Below, piece after piece: positions 57,908-64,000 of a stretch of DNA of 64,000 bases. This DNA comes from Pezizomycotina sp. ARF18 (taxonomy: Eukaryota; Ascomycota), in the NCBI GenBank assembly GCA_002224055.1, contig AZLU01000012.1, positions 248,001 to 312,000 of the forward strand. The letters run 5' to 3'. The notes under the pieces were generated by a model. That model worked only from the letters and a program-made list of their open reading frames with translations, had not been told where the DNA came from and made no database searches. Within the stretch, counting starts at the first letter, position 1. Each line of letters begins with the position of its first letter. The translations under genes and the position numbers were made by a program.

Positions 57908-59566
57908 TCAATGTCTGCAGAGGGGAGGAACAGATGAAGGCCATGCTCCATTATCTAAGACTACTGCCTTCCTTAAGTGTTTGACGGCAACGTCTACATT
58001 GCCAACTTCAAGTCCCAGGTTCCGAAGAGGAGGTGCTCTCAGTTCTGGCGCGAAAAGAACAGACTCGACGAATTCAAAGACCCAAAGTAATAGAAAAGAG
58101 CCAGTAGATATCACTAAGAATATACCAAGAAAAATCATCAAGAGAAAGTAGTTGAAAGCAGATGGCCTGGAGAAGTTGCTTAAAGAAATCGGGACACGGC
58201 CATAGAAGTGAAGGACAATCTCTGGAGCAAATGATAAAAGTCTGACCGCTAAAACGATAAAAGCTCGCTTCCGAAAAGTTGGTTTTTAATCCTTGAATGT
58301 TCTTGACGGCGTAGTCCCAGAAGATACTGTTCTGAATGAGTTCGTTGTGACCGCACAAGAAATCGTTAACGTAATTACAAACGCTCTGCGGCCACGTCCG
58401 AAACATCACACGATGCGTAATCGCCGAGTCCTCCTCTGCTGGCGGGATCCAGTATAACTTTCCGTAGCCGCACGCATTGCTTTTGATAACGTATTGAGTA
58501 TTTATATCGTACATTTCCACGCTAAAAGTAGTCCCGCCCGCCTTAGAGCCATGAGCCAATGAGCCGCTGAGATGGAGAAGTAGAGGATTAACTTGACGTC
58601 GGCAGGCGGATCTTAAGGTCAGCCAGAGTAGAAGGATTGCACCGAGGCATCGTCGAGCAACGTCTTGCAACAAAGATCCGGATTAATGTGCAACGGCCCC
58701 ATCTTGGAAGGAAAGCTGCCCGGTAGGAGATTATGTTCCACTGGAGAGTCAATCTTAATTAACAAGACAGCGATCTCGTCCCTCCGGAATATGCCCAGTG
58801 TGGTTCTTCAAAACACCGAAAAATGACTCGCTGGTGCTATCCGATGCCCAACTCTCTCCCCTGTTGTGCGAGTTCTGGCGTTTTTGGTTGTTTGACGGTT
58901 TGATTGTCTCTTGATCCGAGGCAATAGACCCGGGGGAGATGATGACACTCTCATGCTTGAAGTATAACACGATATATCATTGGAACTCATGACAGATATA
59001 ATAGAGGACACTAGTGCGAAATTTGATGTGGGATTAGCTCTTGATACTGACTGGGAAGTACTTGCGGTTAATTTATGATAGTACCTTCGCATTTCAAATC
59101 CTGGATTTTTCGCTTGAGGCCAGCTCTACGTTCTTAGAGTTGAGCTTTTCCCCATTCTTCCTCACCGCCGTTCCTTTTGGGTTGCGCTTGAGCGTTTCCA
59201 GCAAGATAAACCTCTTTTCCTTCGAAGATAGCTTGTTATAATTTGTAAGGCCCCACGTGTTGAACTTGGCTTTGTATTGCGAGACGCTTTTATGTTGTAA
59301 TACACGTGGTGAGTTTCTGCTTCATCAAAACGATGAAAAATCGTAACTGAAATTCTTTATCCAATTACCTTGCATTGAAGCCATGTTTGTTTGTCATAAT
59401 TGTGGCTACTCTCCTGACATCGTTTGCCCCGTAAATCTCCTCGATGATGGGTCGATATTGGTTCATACCTGTTCCGAGTGATGAACGCTTTTCGCCGTTT
59501 TGAGGTCGGTGGTTCCGCCAAGGTTGACGTGTTTCCATCCAAGAATCTGGAGATAGTTCGAAGCAT
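57908..59566 (-). CDS. Clr5-domain protein, frameshifted
   Basis: Starts MLRTISRFLDGNTST at 59566 with a basic stretch (SKRRKAFITRN). After one frame change it enters a Clr5 domain: QYRPIIEEIYGANDVRRV, ATIMTNKHGFNA, then across a GTAATT...AAG intron (59287-59368) SVSQYKAKFNTWGLTNYNK. This is the family pattern I-x2-LY-x-V-x2-IM-x4-F-x-A-x2-QYK-x2-F-x2-W-x2-KN. A basic helix follows (KEKRFILLETLKRN, ERRAGLKRKIQDLK), then a Ser/Thr-rich linker. On the same strand a 199-codon open stretch (58673-58074) with GTTFSVEMYDINTQYVI and GKLYWIPPAEEDSAITH may be the C-terminal part, ending after several frame changes near 57908. Alternatively that stretch is a separate gene. Clr5 domains occur at the N-terminus of many fungal proteins, named after a fission-yeast silencing factor; DNA binding is suspected. 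The domain call is firm, the C-terminus is not. Confidence 0.6.
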
Positions 59567-60723
59567 CTTTTAAAGAGGTAAAAAACTTTGAAGCCGCACA
59601 GCCTTGTCTTGTCTGGTGGCGATCGTCCCGCGATCGAAAGCAAAGATTTTTCCCAGAATGGGAAAATATCCACTAATGGGGAGAAGCGAAATCAAACAAT
59701 CCACGCCTCCAAGCATTCAGGGTTTTCCTTGTATACGCTGTTGACGCCTGGTTTCACAAGTGAAATCTACGCGATCATCGCCTTATCCGGGTGACGGTCG
59801 CAAGTTCCGGTCCATACGTTTCCAAAGGCAAAGCACACAGAAGTCTGTGGCTAAAGGGATGGGTTTCTCTAAAGTCGATGATGAAATTGCGTTCAAGTGG
59901 TTCGCGTAGGTTTTGGTGCGTGAGCACGATGTCCCTATATCGATATACCCTGAAACAACGTCAAAGGTCGCATCTTGATTGGGACGCATTAGCTACGCAT
60001 GAGGCCCGCGAAATTGCGGCGCTGCTCCTGAATCCTTCCTAGAAATAGTCTAGTCGTCCAAGAAGCAATAGCTTAGGTCTCTGGCGTAAGGTTATTTGAT
60101 ATGAGGAAGCGACCAAGTACGTATACCTTTGTTGATCCAGTTATACAAGAAACAAATTTTCTGTCATGCTTTTGGTCTTGTACAAATATAAACTCGCCTG
60201 GTTCAAATCAAGTCGAGCCTGCAGCCAAGCTTCCCATCTGCGTTTTTCGCCTTGAAAAAGTTGCAGCAAAGGCTGGTACCGTGTGACACAAATACACCTC
60301 CACCTCGCCGATTACCATTCTTCGCCTGCAGAGGGCAACTGAGCGGCATTCTACGCGATAACAAGAGCGGCATCAGCGGTTTTGCTTATCTTGCAATATA
60401 TTTACCGGAATAATTATGTGTCTTATATCCTCTTTTAGAAAAACTCCGAGTTCCTAGTTTGCTATTGGGTGGTAAGTCATCGCGATAATGCGGCCAAGGA
60501 GAATTCTCGGACGCCGACTCGGGGGTAACATCCACATTGACGACGGCCTTACTTTTTCAAAGAGGCTGGATTGAAAGTGTGCCATGCCACTGGACTGTAT
60601 ATATTCGTAGCCCTACGAGTAAAGTACGAATGAATTATTTCGATGAATTATTTCGATGAATTATTTTGCCCGTGGATAATAACCTTCGATCTGTTCACGT
60701 CTAAGTGGAGAGACGTGTCTACA
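59567..60723. other. Intergenic between divergent genes, with a 13-bp repeat
   Basis: Holds the tandem repeat at 60631-60669; otherwise nothing recognised. Confidence 0.4.
60631..60669. repeat. 13-bp tandem repeat, three copies
   Basis: TGAATTATTTCGA twice plus a diverged third copy, about 60 bp before the ATG of the membrane-protein gene. Confidence 0.85.
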
Positions 60724-61938
60724 ATGCGGATCCGAAACTATAGCTCCTGCTCAATTCTTTCCTCCTGCTTGTTCAATTTTGCTCTGGGACAATCATCCAT
60801 TTCCCTAGAGTGACCGATTGGCCTCCTATATCTGATGAGATTTCAACTAAACCAGATCGAACCTCCACCAGCATGATAACAGCCGTGCCGGATCAACTCA
60901 AGCGGCGAGCGCAACGCGTTCTCGGCTATGAAGCCGTCGGCAGCATCTGCGGCTACCTCGGTGGCCTGGAAGGTGCTTTGTCCCTATGAGAAGCCCTGTT
61001 TGGATTGTGTAATTGAAAACTTAATTATATCTCTTTTCCATCAGGTGCGGTCCAATACTGCGGCACAGGCGATAAGTGTGCCGTGATGTTCGACCCCGCG
61101 GGTAGCGAAGACGGCACTATTGCCTGCTGCAACGTCAGTGACCAACCCAATAGCTGTGTGTTCACGGACACATGCGTCGACTCCGCGCAGTACCAGAATA
61201 CAAACTTCTGCAACGATGAGTGCAGGTTGGATATTAATACGATGAAATGGTAACGAACGAAAAAAAAAAGGCTTCTTTCTTCAATGCGAATCTTAATTGG
61301 ATAAGTTGCTCAAGAGAGAAGGTGGCTGATGGAGAATGTTTTTATTTAGCACCGGCTCCGACCTTCCATATTGCTACCCGCAAGTCTACACGCGCTGGTC
61401 CGCGACGGGATACACGTGCGATAGCGTGAGCTATAACTACTCGGGCACCGTCGACCCGCCAGAGTTCTCGACAACGTACGTCGGTCAGACAGATCATGCT
61501 CCGTGGACGCGGTATTTGATACGGTCGGTAACCATTTGCGCGACATGTAACCGGCACGATCGCGGAGGACAATGGAAGTTCCCAACCATCGGCTCCACTA
61601 AAGTCGTCAACGACTCCCCGCTTAGTGGCTCGGCTTCGATTGCATCTGCATCATCAGGGGGTGGCAATGGTAACCTCGTAGGGCCGATCGTCGGCGCTGT
61701 GCTAGGCGGCGTATTGCTTCTCGGCGCGTGCATCCTCGGAGGCGTGTGGTTGTGCCTACGAGAGCGGCGAAAGCGTTGGCGGACAGGATCGGGGGGAGGA
61801 AGCCTCGATATGCCGCATCCGCCGTCGGTGCCGGGTTTTAAATCGGAGCTGGAAAATACCTTGGTGGTTGTATCACAACCGGGGATCTTGAAGGCTCAGT
61901 TTCAGTCAGAGAGTCACAAGAGCCTCGGGGCCTTGTGA
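60724..61938 (+). CDS. Type I membrane protein with Cys-rich ectodomain
   Basis: Three exons: 60724-60972, 61045-61225 and 61350-61938; both introns GT-AG with matching phase. The signal peptide (MRIRNYSSCSILSSCL, then FNFALGQ) is followed by a slip in the C run at 60803-60805, after which the ectodomain reads RVTDWPPISDEIS, VGSICGYLGGLEGAVQYCG, FDPAGSEDGTIACCNVS, SCVFTDTCVDSAQYQN, FCNDECSTGSDLPYC, WSATGYTCDSVSYNYSG and VTICATCNRH. About 14 Cys, in a pattern seen in fungal wall-sensor-like proteins. A Ser/Gly spacer leads to one transmembrane helix (VGPIVGAVLGGVLLLGACIL), a basic stop-transfer (RERRKRWR) and a cytosolic tail of about 60 residues ending SHKSLGAL. The 610-bp last exon is fully open. 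Likely plasma-membrane protein with an exposed disulfide-rich head; ligand and pathway unknown. Confidence 0.75.
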
Positions 61939-62541
61939 GAACGGAGCTGCCGACTGATGTATTTGTTGAGACTGGAGGCAGACCGACTTGGCCTGAATGA
62001 ATGATCAATGGAGGCGTGCGGAGCTTGAGGAGACGAGATCTAAAGAGCGAAATGTCATCTGATATGACTCTTCGACCTACAACTGGAGGGCAGCGTCTTT
62101 CTTTTCCTGAATTTGAAGCCGTGGCTTACTTATGGGGCAAAGGGAAAGAGGCAGATCAACAGAACACAAAGTCACCAAAACTGAAGTATACTGTCATGAC
62201 GATCTACCGTGCACTTTGTGTAAATTTTAACTGGGTGCACACGACCAAGCATCAAAGAAATGAGGTTATTTGAAGGACAATTACACATATATATAACATG
62301 CCTTATAATCCTACTAGTAGGAAATGAAATGGAAACAAAGAATCAAAGTAGGGAAAATGACATAGTAAGGCCAAAGAAGAAACAGCAAGGGAACCGAAAC
62401 CAGATAAAAGCAAATTATAAAAAGTATCTCGGCTAAAGAGTGAGCTGTTCAGCTACATACATCGCTATGGTGGAGCGCTGGCTTGCGCACTACCACCGCC
62501 CTTCGTAAAGGGCACATATTTGAATGGTGGAATCATGCCGG
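61939..62541. other. Intergenic between convergent genes
   Basis: About 600 bp; nothing recognisable. Confidence 0.4.
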
Positions 62542-63863
62542 TTATCTCCAACCACAGGAGCAAAGCTCCGAGCACCGGAGATCAGCTTGACGTCGCACAG
62601 CCCAATCTGGAATCTCGCCTACATCCTGTTTCCCTTCGATTCCATCCGCCGCAGCCCATGTCTTATACCAATCCGCGGACAAAATCGCATCGCGCTCCGC
62701 CGCGATAAGGAGGAACAGCGGCGAACTCTTTGCATCCTCGCTTTTCGCACAATTTTCCATCGGCATATGGGGGCTGGGTTGAGTCACACACTTGCACTCC
62801 TTGCTGCATGCCACCGCCAGGCTGTGGTCCTTCGCTGTTTTGTCTCTTGTCGCGGGGCAAATCCTTTTCGTCTTTTCGGCTCTCGGACACTGGCAGCCGC
62901 CCCCTTTCGCCTTATCTTTTTCTACGCAGAGCTCTCTTTCCTTTCTGCGCTTTTTAGTACCCTTTTCGCCCTTTGAACCACATTTATTGGGCAAATCGCA
63001 TTAGGGTAGAACCGGCATTCGCAATTCTCTTGGCATTTCCCCCCTATATCATTGTTGTGGCAGATGGGTCTCCAACGGAGGTCGTCGTACCGGGTGTTAT
63101 CTGGGCCCACTAGCCAAGTAATCTCCATGTCCTCGTATTTAGGTTTCGAAGCTGGCGGTAGGGGCTCCGGGGAGCTCGGGGCTTTGCGTTTCTCGCCGTG
63201 GAGCGACGGCGGTGTTTGCAGGCTCGATGGAGATTGCGGATTCTGTTGATGCTGTCTCCCAGGGTTTGATGTTCCTGTTCCGGACTTGATGTGCGGGAGT
63301 TCCGTGCCAGGATCTTGGTGTTCGGGGTTTGGTGTGCACGAGCTTGATGCCCGGATTTTGTTGTGCGGATCTTTGGTGCGTGGGCTCTGGTGCCCCGGTG
63401 TCTGGTGTCCAGAACCTGGGCATTCCTGGCGATTGTGGAGAATCCCCTAGGGTAGTGAAGAATGCAAAGGGGTCTTCATGTTGTTGGGGTCTGGCTTGAA
63501 GAACCATGGGGTGATGATGGCCTTTGCGGTGAAGAAGCCGGCTACCGATATACGCCGCATTTAGTCTAGCTAGTGCTCTCAACGCGGCGGGGTCATGTTC
63601 GGCAGGCGCAGGGTAGTAAGCGGGCGCTGGTTGGGCGGGGCCGGGGGAAGGAGATCCGGCGATTGAGATCCGGGCGACTGAGATACAGGCGAATGAGGAC
63701 CGACGGGATTTGGATTCAGGGACCTGTGAGCGGAGGGATGGTACATTCGCCTGGCTAAACGATCGTTACCGTATCCTCTGGAACCCAGGTCGACGCTAGT
63801 AGAAGGTGCAGCTTGCGCTACGCTTAGGAGGAGACTGATAGATGTAAGGGGGAAATAGAGCAT
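62542..63863 (-). CDS. Secreted Pro-rich and Cys-rich protein, unknown
   Basis: The ATG at 63863 opens a signal peptide (MLYFPLTSISLLLSVAQA, cut before APSTS). The following 200 residues are Pro/Ser/Gln/His-rich and low complexity (HSPVSQSPGSQSPDLLPP, then after a shift near 63580 RALARLNAAYIGSRLLH and PRFWTPDTGAPEPTHQ). A further shift near 63130 gives a Cys-rich region: DMEITWLVGPDNTRYDD, RPICHNNDIGGKCQENCEC, a C-run slip at 62989-62991, then PNKCGSKGEKG, GGCQCPRAEKTKRICP, VACSKECKC, ending LRCSELCSCGWR. C-x3-C-x-C clusters such as KCQENCEC and CSKECKC recur. No introns or membrane anchor. The layout (signal, long disordered Pro-rich prodomain, Cys-rich end) suits a secreted wall-associated or processed protein; function unknown. 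The 3' end is the least certain part. Confidence 0.55.
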
Positions 63864-63957
63864 ATTTTCCGTTCCGATAAACCGAGATCCGAACTTAACG
63901 TCACCTTGAAAGGTATTTATGACCGGGAATGGTAATAGGGGATATGGAGAGGCTTAT

Positions 63958-64000
63958 GAGATGGGTACGAAGGAGATGGGTACGAAGGAGATGGGTACGA
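63958..64000. repeat. 15-bp minisatellite at the window edge
   Basis: GAGATGGGTACGAAG repeated almost three times, continuing past the end of the window. Confidence 0.9.

Overview
The window looks like chromosomal DNA of a filamentous ascomycete (Pezizomycotina). Evidence: short GT-AG introns (about 60-140 nt) with CTAAC/ACTAAT-like branch points, two fungal rhodopsin-domain (Pth11-like) membrane proteins, a Clr5-domain gene, a GH75 chitosanase, an F-box protein and many small secreted cysteine-rich proteins. Placement near Leotiomycetes is only an impression. No rRNA, tRNA, CRISPR array or bacterial operon was seen.

The most important technical point is that nearly every recognisable gene breaks frame at one or more short homopolymers. 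Most of these breaks would be explained by one missing base in a run of C, G or A. The same direction of error in unrelated genes suggests an assembly with uncorrected indel errors rather than mass pseudogenisation. A few genes (dienelactone hydrolase, VOC protein, the first TPR-ankyrin gene) also carry in-frame stops that this cannot explain. Gene coordinates therefore span the whole inferred gene, and frame changes are noted in each entry.

Layout. 0-4.5 kb: a cluster of small minus-strand genes, three of which form a family with an N-terminal Cys motif, a central CxxC and, in two of them, a C-terminal coiled coil. 4.5-8.3 kb: gene-poor, with simple repeats. 8.3-14.9 kb: rhodopsin-domain protein, a small hydrophilic protein, dienelactone hydrolase, F-box protein. 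15-18 kb: empty. 18-23 kb: an unknown protein, two small secreted proteins and a VOC-superfamily protein. 24-26.2 kb: a large unknown minus-strand protein. 26.6-29.8 kb: mostly empty. 29.9-36.3 kb: second rhodopsin-domain protein, a small helical protein, a Ser-rich unknown protein and a 2OG-Fe(II) oxygenase. 37.8 kb: a solo LTR. 38.2-41.5 kb: two tandem helical-repeat paralogues, the first with ankyrin repeats. 43.6 kb: chitosanase with a duplicated Cys-rich tail. 44.7-54.5 kb: a gene desert with long T and A tracts. 54.5 kb: a secreted protein built from eight 31-residue Cys repeats. 57.9-59.6 kb: Clr5-domain gene. 60.7-63.9 kb: a type I membrane protein and a Pro-rich, Cys-rich secreted protein.

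There is no obvious pathway cluster. The theme is surface and secretion: six predicted secreted or surface-anchored Cys-rich products, two multi-pass receptor-like proteins and a cell-wall hydrolase, interspersed with lineage-specific genes and gene-free AT-rich DNA. That pattern is typical of accessory, fast-evolving regions in plant- or fungus-associated ascomycetes (inference).
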